Notes: generated by a model not told the origin, from the letters alone. Numbered from the stretch's first letter, positions 33,081 through 42,194 are shown. The stretch is DNA of 64,000 nucleotides from Hominimerdicola alba (GCF_900112155.1 NZ_FOKQ01000004.1:44445-108444), one strand, 5' to 3'. Program-made: numbers and translations.

Positions 33081-34319
33081 TTATTTAACTATCGCAAGCA
33101 GTACGCCCGCAGCAACTGCGGAACCGATAACACCTGCAACGTTAGGACCCATAGCGTGCATCAGCAGATAGTTGGTAGGAACTTCTTCCTGACCTACCTT
33201 CTGAGAGATACGTGCTGCCATAGGAACGGCGGAAACGCCTGCAGAACCGATCAGAGGATTGATCTTGCCCTTTGTGAGGATGTACATCAGCTTACCGAGC
33301 AGAAGTCCGCAAGCAGTACCCAGTGAGAATGCTACTACACCCAGCAGCATTACCTTGCCGAAGTCAAGGGAGATTACCTTATCAGCCTGAGTTGTTGCAC
33401 CAACGGTAACGCCCAGGAAGATGGTGATAATGTTCATCAGTTCGTTCTGTGCGGTCTTTACAAGACGGTCGCAGCAGCCGCTTTCTTTCAGCAGGTTACC
33501 GAACATCAGCATACCTACCAGAGGAGCAGCGGAGGGGATCATCAGAGCGATGATAAGTGTAACCAGTACGGGGAAGATCAGCTTCTCAAGTCTGGAAACA
33601 GGTCTCAGCTGACCCATAACTACCGAACGCTCTTTCTTGGTAGTCAGCGCTCTCATTATAGGAGGCTGAATAATAGGAACCAGCGCCATATAGGTGTAAG
33701 CTGCAAGTGCTATGGTACCAACGGAGCAAGCACTGTTCTTGGTGAGCAGCTTAGAAGAAACGAAGATAGATGTAGGGCCGTCAGCACCGCCGATGATAGC
33801 GATGGATGCGCAGTCAGCAGCACTCATGTTGAGTACGGCAGCACCTACGAAGGTGAAGAAGATACCGCCCTGTGCAGCAGCACCGAGGAGGAAGCTTCTG
33901 GGGGAAGCAATCAGCGGACCGAAGTCGGTCATAGCGCCGATGCCCAGGAATATCAGCGGAGGATAGAGCTGGAGCTTAACGCCCATATATAGTATATCCA
34001 ATAGTCCGCCATGTTCGAGTATCCGGTTATAGTCGATATAGTGGTCGTTCACTTCGCCGTAACGGTCGGTGACTTTCAGGTATTCCCAGTACTCGGGGTG
34101 ATACATATCTGCGTTAGGCAGGTTTGTCAGCAGCATACCGAAGGATATCGGCAGAAGCAGCAGGGGCTCGAAACCGCGTCCCACAGCGAGATACATGAAC
34201 AGGAATGATATAAGTATCATTATGATGTTCTTCCAGCCGCCGTCAGCGAAGAATCCTGCAAAGCCCGATTCCTGTGCCAGCTGAGCCAGAGTGTCCAAAA
34301 ACGATTGAATTATAGCCAT
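33081..34319 (-). CDS. Sodium-pumping decarboxylase beta subunit
   Basis: 412 residues of mostly membrane helices: the Na+-channel subunit of oxaloacetate, methylmalonyl-CoA or glutaconyl-CoA decarboxylase, which couples decarboxylation of a carboxybiotin to Na+ export. The conserved GGADGPTSIF segment, the substrate/Na+ site region, is present near residues 180-189, as is the N-terminal LLLPISFGMLLTNLP. The gamma-like gene precedes it by 27 bp. No alpha (carboxytransferase) or biotin subunit is in the window, so the substrate cannot be told. Confidence 0.92.
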   Translation of the reverse strand: MAIIQSFLDTLAQLAQESGFAGFFADGGWKNIIMILISFLFMYLAVGRGFEPLLLLPISFGMLLTNLPNADMYHPEYWEYLKVTDRYGEVNDHYIDYNRILEHGGLLDILYMGVKLQLYPPLIFLGIGAMTDFGPLIASPRSFLLGAAAQGGIFFTFVGAAVLNMSAADCASIAIIGGADGPTSIFVSSKLLTKNSACSVGTIALAAYTYMALVPIIQPPIMRALTTKKERSVVMGQLRPVSRLEKLIFPVLVTLIIALMIPSAAPLVGMLMFGNLLKESGCCDRLVKTAQNELMNIITIFLGVTVGATTQADKVISLDFGKVMLLGVVAFSLGTACGLLLGKLMYILTKGKINPLIGSAGVSAVPMAARISQKVGQEEVPTNYLLMHAMGPNVAGVIGSAVAAGVLLAIVK

Positions 34320-34346
34320 TTTATCAGATCACGTTCCTTTCCAAAG

Positions 34347-34820
34347 CTAAAACGGGCGGGTATTATCCATTATGCCCGCAGCAGACCATGCCGATCTTCT
34401 CGGCTTTGCAGCCTTAACGCCCTTGAGCACGGGCTTTTTGCCGCTGCCCGCATACATTGCGGAAAGGGCACCCATTATGGCTGCGACTACCTCTTCCTCG
34501 ATACCGTCCTCAACTGCGGGTGCAGGTGCGGTTACGGCTGCGGGAGCAGGTGCTGCCTTTGCTTCGGCTTCTGCTGCCTTTGCTTTAGCTGCTGCCTCGG
34601 TCTCAGCCTTGATCTTTGCCTTAGCTTCCGCGCTCTTGTTGATGCCCTCGAATATCTTGCCGTAGAGGGACACGAGAACTATCAGGATTATCAGACCGAT
34701 GAAAACCACGGAAATACCCGTGATAACTACCGAAACGATAGTTTCCGCACCGAGGTCTGTCTTGTCGGGCGGGATATTGCTGGAAAGCAACTGAGCAAAC
34801 ATGAATCGTAAATCACTCAT
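34347..34820 (-). CDS. Sodium-pumping decarboxylase gamma-like subunit
   Basis: 157 residues. An N-terminal membrane helix (about 28-52), then an Ala/Lys/Glu-rich helical stretch and an Ala-Pro linker (about 70-105), then a short C-terminal part with EEEVVAAIMGALSAMY typical of OadG-type subunits, which tether the alpha subunit to the membrane pump. GGAGG precedes the ATG and a good promoter lies upstream. It is translated together with the beta subunit. Confidence 0.82.
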   Translation of the reverse strand: MSDLRFMFAQLLSSNIPPDKTDLGAETIVSVVITGISVVFIGLIILIVLVSLYGKIFEGINKSAEAKAKIKAETEAAAKAKAAEAEAKAAPAPAAVTAPAPAVEDGIEEEVVAAIMGALSAMYAGSGKKPVLKGVKAAKPRRSAWSAAGIMDNTRPF

Positions 34821-34859
34821 ATAAGAACTCCTCCAAGAATTTATTCAACATACGTATCA

Positions 34860-34888
34860 ATTATACACCACCTGACAGAAAAATACAA
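34860..34888 (-). promoter_or_regulatory. Promoter of the decarboxylase operon
   Basis: Minus-strand TTGTAT, 17 bp, TATAAT. Confidence 0.8.
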
Positions 34889-35117
34889 GACCTTTTTGGC
34901 AAATTTTTATTTTTTTTAATAATTTTTTCTTACCGCGGTAAAACGTCGGTTTTGAGAGGTAAAAATACTTTGATATAAGCGGTTTTGGGGCGTATCTGCG
35001 CTTTCGGGTCAGGGATGATCGTTATTGACGCGGGATCATCTTTGCGGGAATTCCAGGAACAGCAGAAAAGCTCCCGAAAAGCGCGGGGTATCGGGGACAC
35101 TTCACGCAAAACGATCA

Positions 35118-35149
35118 GCCCCGAAGCGTTCACGAAAAGGCTTCGGGGC
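35118..35149. terminator. 10-bp perfect stem-loop in the 34.9-35.2 kb gap
   Basis: GCCCCGAAGC pairs with GCTTCGGGGC around a 12-base loop, without a strong T-run on either strand. The gap of about 350 bases otherwise shows only the decarboxylase promoter; no gene is convincing there. Confidence 0.5.
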
Positions 35150-35173
35150 ATTGTGTTTATTTGATTTGTTCAT

Positions 35174-35428
35174 TTATTGTTCTTGGTTTTTCTTTTTAAG
35201 GTTTACAGAGCTTACGATACCTGCGGCAACGGCACTGAATATCAGGGATACGCATACAGCAAAGCCGAAATTCTTACCAGCGAAATCCTTATGCCTTATA
35301 AGGACATCATTGATGTACTCGATGCCCGGCAGCAGGATGATAAGGGCGATGGTCATAGTGATGAATATGGGGATAAACAGTTTGAACCAGTTGGTCTCGG
35401 TTTGAAGTTTTTCGTAGTAACTGCGCAT
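35174..35428 (-). CDS. Small membrane protein, tandem copy 2
   Basis: 84 residues: an amphipathic start YYEKLQTETNWFKLF, two membrane helices (about 16-38 and 52-74), and a basic C-terminus (NLKKKNQEQ). An AAAGGA site precedes the ATG. It is a clear paralogue of the gene at 35471, sharing the N-terminal segment and an AVCVSLIFSA.AAG helix. Both lie in one transcript with a strong promoter. Function unknown. Confidence 0.75.
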   Translation of the reverse strand: MRSYYEKLQTETNWFKLFIPIFITMTIALIILLPGIEYINDVLIRHKDFAGKNFGFAVCVSLIFSAVAAGIVSSVNLKKKNQEQ

Positions 35429-35470
35429 TCTGATCGTTCCTTTCTCTGTGATGATAGCTGCCAGCAGGAT

Positions 35471-35719
35471 TCAGCTGTTGCTTCTTTTTCTGTTTGCATA
35501 ACTTCTGACACCTGCGATGATAGCACTGAATATCAGGGATACGCATATCGCGTAAAACGGGTTACTTCCGCTGTATTCTTTATTCTTGATGACAACTACA
35601 ATGATATACTTGATGATGGGGAAAAGTACTACAAGATAGAGCGTCCACAATAAAAAGTAGGGTACAAACAGTTTGAACCAGTTGGTCTCGGTTTGAAGTT
35701 TTTCGTAATAATCACGCAT
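35471..35719 (-). CDS. Small membrane protein, tandem copy 1
   Basis: 82 residues from the ATG at 35719, which lies 9 bp after GAAAGGG; an upstream in-frame ATG directly touches that site. Same two-helix plan as the downstream copy, starting MRDYYEKLQTETNWFKLF and ending in a basic tail (NRKRSNS). The N-terminal 18 residues are nearly identical in both, while the first helix has diverged, so this segment is the probable functional part. Confidence 0.75.
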   Translation of the reverse strand: MRDYYEKLQTETNWFKLFVPYFLLWTLYLVVLFPIIKYIIVVVIKNKEYSGSNPFYAICVSLIFSAIIAGVRSYANRKRSNS

Positions 35720-35764
35720 GGTATTCATCCCTTTCGCTGCGATAGTGATACCTGTTTTATCCAG

Positions 35765-35793
35765 ATTATACCACAATATGCGGCGGCTGTCAA
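35765..35793 (-). promoter_or_regulatory. Promoter of the small membrane protein pair
   Basis: Minus-strand TTGACA, 17 bp, TATAAT: a perfect consensus. Confidence 0.9.
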
Positions 35794-35825
35794 CGGATAT
35801 GCCACAGAGTACGTATCTGTGCCGG

Positions 35826-35843
35826 CGTATGCGGTGGCATACG
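35826..35843. repeat. Small hairpin with GTATGCGGTGGCATA core
   Basis: CGTATGC-GGTG-GCATACG. The same core recurs at 36917 on the other side of the lipoprotein gene, and part of it in element A. Confidence 0.5.
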
Positions 35844-35879
35844 TTGGCAGGTTTATCCGCGGCTGTTTTGCTGAAATGA

Positions 35880-35905
35880 AAAAGGCACTCGCTGGAGTGC
35901 CTTTT
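35880..35905. terminator. Terminator after the lipoprotein gene
   Basis: AAAAGGCACTC pairs with GAGTGCCTTTT (11 bp, GCTG loop); T-run on both strands. Confidence 0.85.
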
Positions 35906-35915
35906 ATTTACATAC

Positions 35916-36815
35916 CTATATATGGAAAAAGCGGAGATCGGTGCCTTTCAGGGTCTTAGGATCAAATTTGAACTTGATTGTCATTTTTGGAGTCTCGCCC
36001 AATAAATTCTCTTCGCCCGGCAGCTTAAAGCTTATGCAGTCATCACTTTCGACGTACTCGTTGACATCAGCAAAAGAATGCTCGGATTTTTTAAGACCCT
36101 GCGAATCAGCAAAAGCTTTTATATCATCATAATCCATTGGTTTGATATCCATAGGGAAGAAGATCACATCCTCAAGATAAGCAAAATAATCTCCACCTAT
36201 ACCATCAGTGAGACAATACTGCTTGCCGTCAAAAAACTTCATCATAATTGTGGAAACAACAGCATCAGGAATTTTTACTCTTTCGTCATTGGAATCTTTA
36301 GGCTTAAGAATATGCACTTCTATTTTTATCCTTGGGTCTTCAAGCGAAGAAGTATAGAAAGCTTCTACACCGTCCGCCATGTATTCGTCAAGATGAATTT
36401 CAGACATATCAAACTTATCTTGATATTTCTCTACGAACTCCCCTACTGTCATATAACCGCCGGTTCTGAATACGGTATCGCCTATCTGGATATAGCCAGA
36501 ATTGAGAGCCGCATTTTTGATCTCCTCGGTGGCTTCATACTTTATCTCTTCAACAACAGGCTCTGCTTCGGATTCTACTGCTGCGGCTGCTGACTCTGCC
36601 GATTCCTGCTTTTCCTTTTCAAGTTCCTCGGCGGTGTCCTTTTCAAGCTTATCAAGAGCCGCATCAAGATCTTCTTCATTAATATCGTCTGCGGAAGCAC
36701 TCTTTGATGTTTCATTTACTGCCTTATCGGTATCGCTTTCACTGCAGGCTGTCATTGCGGCTGCGCAAAAGCAGAGCGCGAAGACTAACGCTGTTATTTT
36801 TGTTAATTTTCTCAT
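35916..36815 (-). CDS. Lipoprotein of unknown function
   Basis: 299 residues. Signal peptide with lipobox (MTAC, Cys24), then a low-complexity acidic region (about 35-95) rich in Asp, Glu, Lys and Ala that probably forms a helical stalk, then a folded domain of about 200 residues without a motif I know. The region after 100 (YIQIGDTVFRTGGYMTVGEFVEKY) looks like the start of a surface domain seen in other Ruminococcus lipoproteins. Single-gene unit closed by a terminator. Confidence 0.8.
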   Translation of the reverse strand: MRKLTKITALVFALCFCAAAMTACSESDTDKAVNETSKSASADDINEEDLDAALDKLEKDTAEELEKEKQESAESAAAAVESEAEPVVEEIKYEATEEIKNAALNSGYIQIGDTVFRTGGYMTVGEFVEKYQDKFDMSEIHLDEYMADGVEAFYTSSLEDPRIKIEVHILKPKDSNDERVKIPDAVVSTIMMKFFDGKQYCLTDGIGGDYFAYLEDVIFFPMDIKPMDYDDIKAFADSQGLKKSEHSFADVNEYVESDDCISFKLPGEENLLGETPKMTIKFKFDPKTLKGTDLRFFHI

Positions 36816-36916
36816 ATATTCTAATTTCCTTCTATTAAATTAAATCATTTAATTATAACCTCACAGCATGTTAATTATATGTATATCTTGTGATAGTATT
36901 GTGAAACGGAATTTCT

Positions 36917-36936
36917 TGCCACCGTATGCGGTGGCA
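36917..36936. repeat. Small hairpin with GTATGCGGTGGCATA core
   Basis: TGCCACCG-TATG-CGGTGGCA, 8-bp perfect stem; shares its core with the hairpin at 35826. Confidence 0.5.
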
Positions 36937-37004
36937 TATATCGGTATATTTTAGGATATCGTGGAAGCAGTTTGGTTTACGGTGGAAATTGTTTGCGCGG
37001 CGGG

Positions 37005-37033
37005 TTTACATTTTTGGGGTTATATGGTATAAT
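37005..37033 (+). promoter_or_regulatory. Promoter of the mscS-like gene
   Basis: TTTACA, 17 bp, TATAAT, about 50 bp before the ATG. Confidence 0.82.
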
Positions 37034-37084
37034 ATTTATATGTAAAATTCGGCACAGGCTGATGTTTTGATAATTAGGAGTGAA

Positions 37085-37888
37085 ATGATGTTAGACAGAT
37101 TTCTTATAAGGCTGGAGGATATGCTGCCTAATCTGCTGGCGGCGGGTATAATCCTTGTGGGCGGATACATCGCCCAGGTGATAACCCTGCGTATCATGGG
37201 CAAGGGACTGAAGCTCAAACACGTTGATGCTACGGTACACAAGTTCCTGATGTCCATGGTCAAGGTCATAATAACGGTCATCGTTGTGGTGAGTGCGCTT
37301 TCGGCTTTGAAAGTTCCTATGTCCTCGATACTGGCGGCTATCGGCACGGCGGGAATCGCCATAGGTCTTGCTTTGCAGGACAGCCTTTCAAACGTGGCAG
37401 GCGGATTCATAATACTCTTCGCGAAGCCTTTCCGCTGCGGAGATTACATCAAGATAGGCGACGATGAGGGCACGGTGGACATGATATCGATACTGTACAC
37501 CAAGCTGAACACCATCGAAAACAAGGCGGTTTTTATCCCCAACAGCATAGCTTCAAAGAGCTCGGTTACGAACTGCACAGCTGAGAAGAACCGCTGTCTG
37601 GAGCTGAAATTCCCCATATCCTACTCTGAGGATCACAAGAAGGTAATGGAGATAGTACGTGGTGTGCTTCAGGCTGATGACAGGGTGCTTTCGGTACCTG
37701 CGAAGCCCCTTGTGGTGATAGGTGAGCATGGAACTCACGCGATAATAATACTGACACGTTCGTGGGTGAAGACCGAGAATTACTGGCAGGTGCGCTGGGA
37801 TATTTTACAGAAGATAAAGGAAGCTTTTGATGCGAATGGGATCATCATTCCTTTTGAGCAGCTGGATATTCATATGAGGGACAAGTAA
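37085..37888 (+). CDS. Small-conductance mechanosensitive channel (MscS family)
   Basis: 267 residues. Three N-terminal membrane helices; the pore helix region reads GTAGIAIGLALQDSLSNVAGGFIIL (in part), the Gly/Ala-rich TM3 of MscS. A beta domain follows (FRCGDYIKIGDDEGTVDMI) and a mixed C-terminal domain ends IPFEQLDIHM. It opens under membrane tension to release osmolytes. Two adjacent ATG codons (37085 and 37088) follow GGAG; the second has the better spacing. A terminator lies 30 bp downstream. Confidence 0.95.
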   Translation: MMLDRFLIRLEDMLPNLLAAGIILVGGYIAQVITLRIMGKGLKLKHVDATVHKFLMSMVKVIITVIVVVSALSALKVPMSSILAAIGTAGIAIGLALQDSLSNVAGGFIILFAKPFRCGDYIKIGDDEGTVDMISILYTKLNTIENKAVFIPNSIASKSSVTNCTAEKNRCLELKFPISYSEDHKKVMEIVRGVLQADDRVLSVPAKPLVVIGEHGTHAIIILTRSWVKTENYWQVRWDILQKIKEAFDANGIIIPFEQLDIHMRDK

Positions 37889-37917
37889 GGATATTCTTTT
37901 GTAGTGATAATAGGCAG

Positions 37918-37951
37918 GGGCATCATCGGGGTGGCTGATGGTGTCCTTTTT
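37918..37951 (+). terminator. Terminator after the mscS-like gene
   Basis: GGGCATCATC pairs with GATGGTGTCC (two G-T pairs), then TTTTT. Confidence 0.8.
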
Positions 37952-37989
37952 ATATTGTATGGTTTTGTTAGGGTTTATCGTAGATTTTT

Positions 37990-38310
37990 GGGGTTGTTGG
38001 GATAGTCTGGTGTTAGTTGTGTACGATAGATCGTGAGTTTTCGCCGTTGATTTCGGGCGCGGCAATATTTTTACGCAGAAAGAAAGAGCGTGGACATTAG
38101 TTTGTCCACGCTCTTGATTTTGTTATTTCCGCGCCTTTTTGACAGGATGGGTAGATTGCTGTGCTCTTATTATTTGCTATGCATTTTGGTTTTGCGCCTT
38201 GGTGATTGAGGGACTCCGCCCCTCAAACTCCTCGCAAGCTTTTCGTGAAAAGCTTGACCAAAAGCTTGTTTCGCGGCATAGTTTGTTTGGTGCGCAGGTT
38301 TGCTGCCGCG
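37990..38310. repeat. Multi-hairpin element, partial copy C (right half)
   Basis: Carries the right-hand modules of the A/B element: a GGCGCGGCAATA stem around GAGCGTGGAC...GTCCACGCTC, the TTGAGGG...CCCCTCAA hairpin, CAAGC...GCTTG, and the terminal GTTTGCTGCCGCG. Compared with copy E, the hairpin between two CGCC words is missing, so TTTTCGCC joins directly to GTTGATTTC. It lies between the convergent mscS-like and GH31 genes. Confidence 0.82.
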
Positions 38311-38332
38311 GAATCAGTTAGCTTTTGCTACA

Positions 38333-40678
38333 TCACAGATCAATTACAACCTTGCCGCCATTTGCCTTGGGATCAACTTCCACGCACTTATCTGTATTTG
38401 CAACGCTGATCTTGAAGTTTGTATCGGTATTGGTATACTCGCACTCGATCTTATTGCCGTTTCTTGTGGCTTTCAGCTCGAATACCTTATTAGCTTCGGT
38501 ATCGTAAACAGGGCATACAGCGGATCTTCCATCTTCAAGCTCGTAGATAGTGAAGTTTGTGCCATCCAGATAATTGTACTCAAAGTCTCTCTTGAAGCTG
38601 CCGTAGGGTATGATGCTGTTGGGTCTTGCAAGGGCAGGTATCTCAAAATAGCTGCACTTATGGGTGTACCATCTGCCGCCCTCGAAGACCTTGCCCGTGA
38701 TGATATCAGTCCATCTGCCCTCGGGCACGTAGTACTGTGCTATGCCATCCTCGTTGAGTATTGGCGCAACAAGGATATTATCGCCCAGCATATACTGTCT
38801 GTCAAGTGTGAGACAAGCGGGGTCATCGGCAAAATCTATTACCATAGCTCTCATCATGGTGACACCGACTTCGTGGGTCTTTATTGCCTGTGACCATATG
38901 TAAGGCATCAGTTCGCCTTTTTTCTTGGTGAAGAAGCGCAGAACGTCGCAGCTTTCCTCATCGAACAGCCACGGCACGCGGTAGGACTGGTTGCCGTGAA
39001 GTCTTGAATGGGTGGAGAACAGACCGAAAGCTGCCCATCTCTTATAGATATCTGGGGTCGCGGTAGCTTCAAAGCCTGCCATATCGTGTGAGGTATAGCC
39101 GAATCCCGAGATACAAAGGCTCAGACAGCCTCTAACGACCTCAGCCATTGAGTTGTAATTGCCCGAGCAGTCACCGCCCCAATGTACGGGGAATTTCTGA
39201 CCGCCTGCTGTTGCAGACCTTGCGAACAGGCAAGCTTTGTTCTCGCCGTAGTACTCTTTCAGCACGTTGAAAACGCACTCGTTATAGAGGTAGGTGTAGA
39301 AATTATGCATCTTTATGGGGTCTGCACCATTGAAGTATACCACATCTCTGGTGGGTATCCTCTCGCCGAAGTCGGTCTTGAAGGTATCAACGCCCATTTC
39401 GCAGAGTTTGCGCAGATATCCTGCGTACCACTTGCAGGCATCGGGGTTGGTGAAGTCAACTATTGCCATACCGGGCTGCCATTCATCACACTGGAACACC
39501 GAACCATCGGTATTCTTTATGAAATAGCCGTGCTCCATTCCCTCGTCGAACAGGCGCGAACGCTGACCAACATAGGGGTTTATCCATACGCAGGTCTTCA
39601 GACCCTTGGTCTCGTGAAGTCTTTTCAGCAGACCCTCAGGGTCAGGGAACTGTTCGGTATCCCACTCAAAATTGCACCATTCCAGACCTTTCATCCAGAA
39701 GCAGTCGAAGTGGAAGACTTGGAGAGGGATATCCCTTTCAGCCATGCCGTCGATAAAGCCTGTGATGGTGGCTTCGTCGTAGCTGGTGGTGAATGATGAA
39801 GTCAGCCACAGACCGAATGTGAATGCGGGAGGAAGGGCGGGCTTGCCTGTAAGGTCGGTGTAGCCTTTCATAACTTCTGTCAGATTTTCACCGCCGAAGA
39901 CGAAATACTCCATATTCTCGCCGGGCAGTGTGAAGCTTACCTTTGATACGGTATCGGAGCATACCTCAAAGCTGACCTTATCGGTGGAATTCACGAATAT
40001 ACCGTATCCGCGGGAGGAAACGTAGAAAGGAACGCTCTTGTAGCTCTGATCTGAGCAGGTTCCGCCATCGGCATTCCATATCTCAACATTCTGACCATTT
40101 TTTGTGAAAGTGGTGAACTTCTCACCGAAGCCGTAGAAATACTCGCCTACTGTGGTATCAAGCTGTTCTCTGATATAAGTTCTGCGGGGGTCTGCGGGGA
40201 AGCTCCAGAAAGTATCATCAGCCTGAACAGCCATTCTAGCCTGCTGCTTGAATGCGCTCTCCTTTATAACGCCCGTACTTCTCCAGCCGCCGCCGGTGAG
40301 TTTTTTATCCTTGTAAAAATATGAAACGTTCCAGTTATCGCGGGATACTACTACCTTAGTATCTCCCGAGACCAGCACAGCTTCGTGCTCATTTATCGTA
40401 ACAACGGGCTTATAGCTGCCCTTGTTCAGTACAAAATGGGGACCGTTGTCCTTGTATCCTTTGTGGTGAGTGATGTTCACTCTGATAACATTTTCAAATT
40501 CGGATGTATATGTGATCTCAAGATTTGCACTGCCCAGCAGCTTGTATCTCTCTCTGCCGAAAAAAGGTGTTGCCACTACCATGAAGCCGTTCTCGACTTC
40601 AACAACATCATATGCCTGCACCGCATAGTTAACTTCGTAGCCCCTCTGATTGAGCCAGAAACCGTCAGCAAATTTCAT
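38333..40678 (-). CDS. Alpha-xylosidase, glycoside hydrolase family 31 (YicI-like)
   Basis: 781 residues, the YicI length. N-terminal beta domain, (beta/alpha)8 barrel from about 285, and C-terminal beta domains. The catalytic nucleophile is D436 in FKTDFGERIP, identical in pattern to YicI; W and D residues of the YicI substrate pocket (FDCFWMKGLEWCNFEWD) are present near 325-340. It removes alpha-xylose from the non-reducing end of xyloglucan oligosaccharides. No signal peptide, so it acts in the cytoplasm on imported oligosaccharides. AAGGAGGT precedes the ATG. Confidence 0.94.
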   Translation of the reverse strand: MKFADGFWLNQRGYEVNYAVQAYDVVEVENGFMVVATPFFGRERYKLLGSANLEITYTSEFENVIRVNITHHKGYKDNGPHFVLNKGSYKPVVTINEHEAVLVSGDTKVVVSRDNWNVSYFYKDKKLTGGGWRSTGVIKESAFKQQARMAVQADDTFWSFPADPRRTYIREQLDTTVGEYFYGFGEKFTTFTKNGQNVEIWNADGGTCSDQSYKSVPFYVSSRGYGIFVNSTDKVSFEVCSDTVSKVSFTLPGENMEYFVFGGENLTEVMKGYTDLTGKPALPPAFTFGLWLTSSFTTSYDEATITGFIDGMAERDIPLQVFHFDCFWMKGLEWCNFEWDTEQFPDPEGLLKRLHETKGLKTCVWINPYVGQRSRLFDEGMEHGYFIKNTDGSVFQCDEWQPGMAIVDFTNPDACKWYAGYLRKLCEMGVDTFKTDFGERIPTRDVVYFNGADPIKMHNFYTYLYNECVFNVLKEYYGENKACLFARSATAGGQKFPVHWGGDCSGNYNSMAEVVRGCLSLCISGFGYTSHDMAGFEATATPDIYKRWAAFGLFSTHSRLHGNQSYRVPWLFDEESCDVLRFFTKKKGELMPYIWSQAIKTHEVGVTMMRAMVIDFADDPACLTLDRQYMLGDNILVAPILNEDGIAQYYVPEGRWTDIITGKVFEGGRWYTHKCSYFEIPALARPNSIIPYGSFKRDFEYNYLDGTNFTIYELEDGRSAVCPVYDTEANKVFELKATRNGNKIECEYTNTDTNFKISVANTDKCVEVDPKANGGKVVIDL

Positions 40679-40759
40679 TGGCTGTTACCTCCTTGTATCA
40701 TGTATCATATAAAAAAATGAAATCATGGGTACAAACCCACGCTCAAGCTTTTCACATCT

Positions 40760-40788
40760 ATTTTAATACATTCTGAGATACAATGCAA
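40760..40788 (-). promoter_or_regulatory. Promoter of the GH31 gene
   Basis: Minus-strand TTGCAT, 17 bp, TAAAAT. A small hairpin GTGGGTTTGTACCCAT-like segment follows in the leader. Confidence 0.65.
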
Positions 40789-40891
40789 TAACAATTTACT
40801 GCATTGTGTAACATTATTAACCCATTATTGCGGTTTTTGCACTGAATTTTCGGTGAATTGATTTTAAGTTCGTATCATTTACGAAATGCGC

Positions 40892-40922
40892 AAAAAATAA
40901 CGCCCATGTAAAATCATGGGCG
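40892..40922 (-). terminator. Terminator after the capA-like gene
   Basis: On the minus strand CGCCCATG pairs with CATGGGCG across a 6-base loop, then a run of T. Confidence 0.85.
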
Positions 40923-40928
40923 CAATAA

Positions 40929-42194
40929 TTATTCTATGCTAAGAAATTCATCGGGGATATAGCTCAGGCAGTCCTCAATGCACTGTCTGTTGAAGCCTTC
41001 GATATAGTTTCTCTCGAACATTTCGTCGGTATAGTCTTTGTAGGGATACTCGGCACAGTTGTACCAGTCGCCGTCGTAGCTTTCGGCTTCAAAGTGGGAT
41101 ATTATGGGTATCGCCTTGACGTTTTCAAAGCTGATATTCCCTGTTTCGGGGTCTTTCACCACATTCAGCTTGCCTATGATGCCCACAGGAGCGCGTAGGT
41201 CGTACATGGTTGAGATGAAATTTCCCAGACCGTAATAGCAGAAAGCCTGTCCGCCGTCGGGCTTATCGATGTAATTGCAGGTGCTTATGGTGTGCGCCTG
41301 GGTACCGATTATGAGGTCTGCACCCCATTCAACCAGCTTGGGCGCCATAGTTTCCTGAACCACGTTCAGCTCGTTCTCGATCTCGTTACCGAAATGGCAG
41401 CTTACTACAACCACATCAGCAAGTTCGTTTGCCGCTCTCACCTGACGCTCAACGATCTCCTCATCGGAGAGGTATACCACTCTGCCGGGCTCGCCCTCTT
41501 CAATATAATAACCGTTGGTATGCTCCATATATCCCAGGAATGCAAAGGTTATGCCGTTAACTTCCTTGGTGCGGATATTTTCGCTGTCAGCTTCATCACG
41601 GTATGCACCATAGTGGACAACATCCTTGGTATCCCAGTAATCAAGACTGCTTATCAGCCCGTTGCCGCCCATATCCAGCACATGGTTATTGCTCATGGAT
41701 ATGACATTGAAGCCGATATCCACCATATGGTCGCCGTTTTCAGTAGGTGTGGCGAAAAGCGGGTAGCTCTGGGGACCGTAATCATCGGTCACGAGAGTTT
41801 CCTGATTCAGTATTGCAAGATCGGTACCCTCGAGGTAACGCTCGACATTCTGGTAAGCGTAGGTGAAATCGTAATGGTCATCATTACCCTTGTGCCACGC
41901 CTCATTATAGATATTATCATGCACCAGATTATCGCCTGCGCAGAGCAGTGACACCACGTTAGAGGGCTGACCCTCTGGGATAGGCAGCTTTTCCGCCTGC
42001 TCCTCATCGGTGGTTATCTCGTCCTCGGCCTTTTTCTTTAAATTCAAGCCTTGGTCTTTTATACCGGAAGGGGGTTCCTTGCCGTTATCAAGACCCTCTG
42101 TATCTCTTACACCCAGACTTGCGCAGCCTGCGGAAGCCGTCATCATCACGGCGCACAGCAGCGCAACGAGCTTGTTTGCTTTCAAACGCATCAT
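40929..42194 (-). CDS. CapA-family lipoprotein (poly-gamma-glutamate/capsule type)
   Basis: 421 residues. Signal peptide with lipobox SAGC, a charged linker (about 25-75), then a CapA metallophosphatase-like domain: LLCAGDNLVHD near 82-92, NQETL, MSNNHVLDMGG near 170, VSCHFGNE near 262, and GTQAHT near 294. These match the metal and substrate residues of PgsA/CapA. In Bacillus, CapA is part of poly-gamma-glutamate export; here no capB/capC neighbours are present, so the polymer is unknown. GGAGG precedes the ATG. Confidence 0.9.
   Translation of the reverse strand: MMRLKANKLVALLCAVMMTASAGCASLGVRDTEGLDNGKEPPSGIKDQGLNLKKKAEDEITTDEEQAEKLPIPEGQPSNVVSLLCAGDNLVHDNIYNEAWHKGNDDHYDFTYAYQNVERYLEGTDLAILNQETLVTDDYGPQSYPLFATPTENGDHMVDIGFNVISMSNNHVLDMGGNGLISSLDYWDTKDVVHYGAYRDEADSENIRTKEVNGITFAFLGYMEHTNGYYIEEGEPGRVVYLSDEEIVERQVRAANELADVVVVSCHFGNEIENELNVVQETMAPKLVEWGADLIIGTQAHTISTCNYIDKPDGGQAFCYYGLGNFISTMYDLRAPVGIIGKLNVVKDPETGNISFENVKAIPIISHFEAESYDGDWYNCAEYPYKDYTDEMFERNYIEGFNRQCIEDCLSYIPDEFLSIE

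Noticed and set aside
34930..35151. Minus-strand frame of 73 codons in the 34.9-35.2 kb gap
   Set aside because: No ribosome site and an atypical start; the stretch includes a perfect stem-loop, so it is more likely non-coding.
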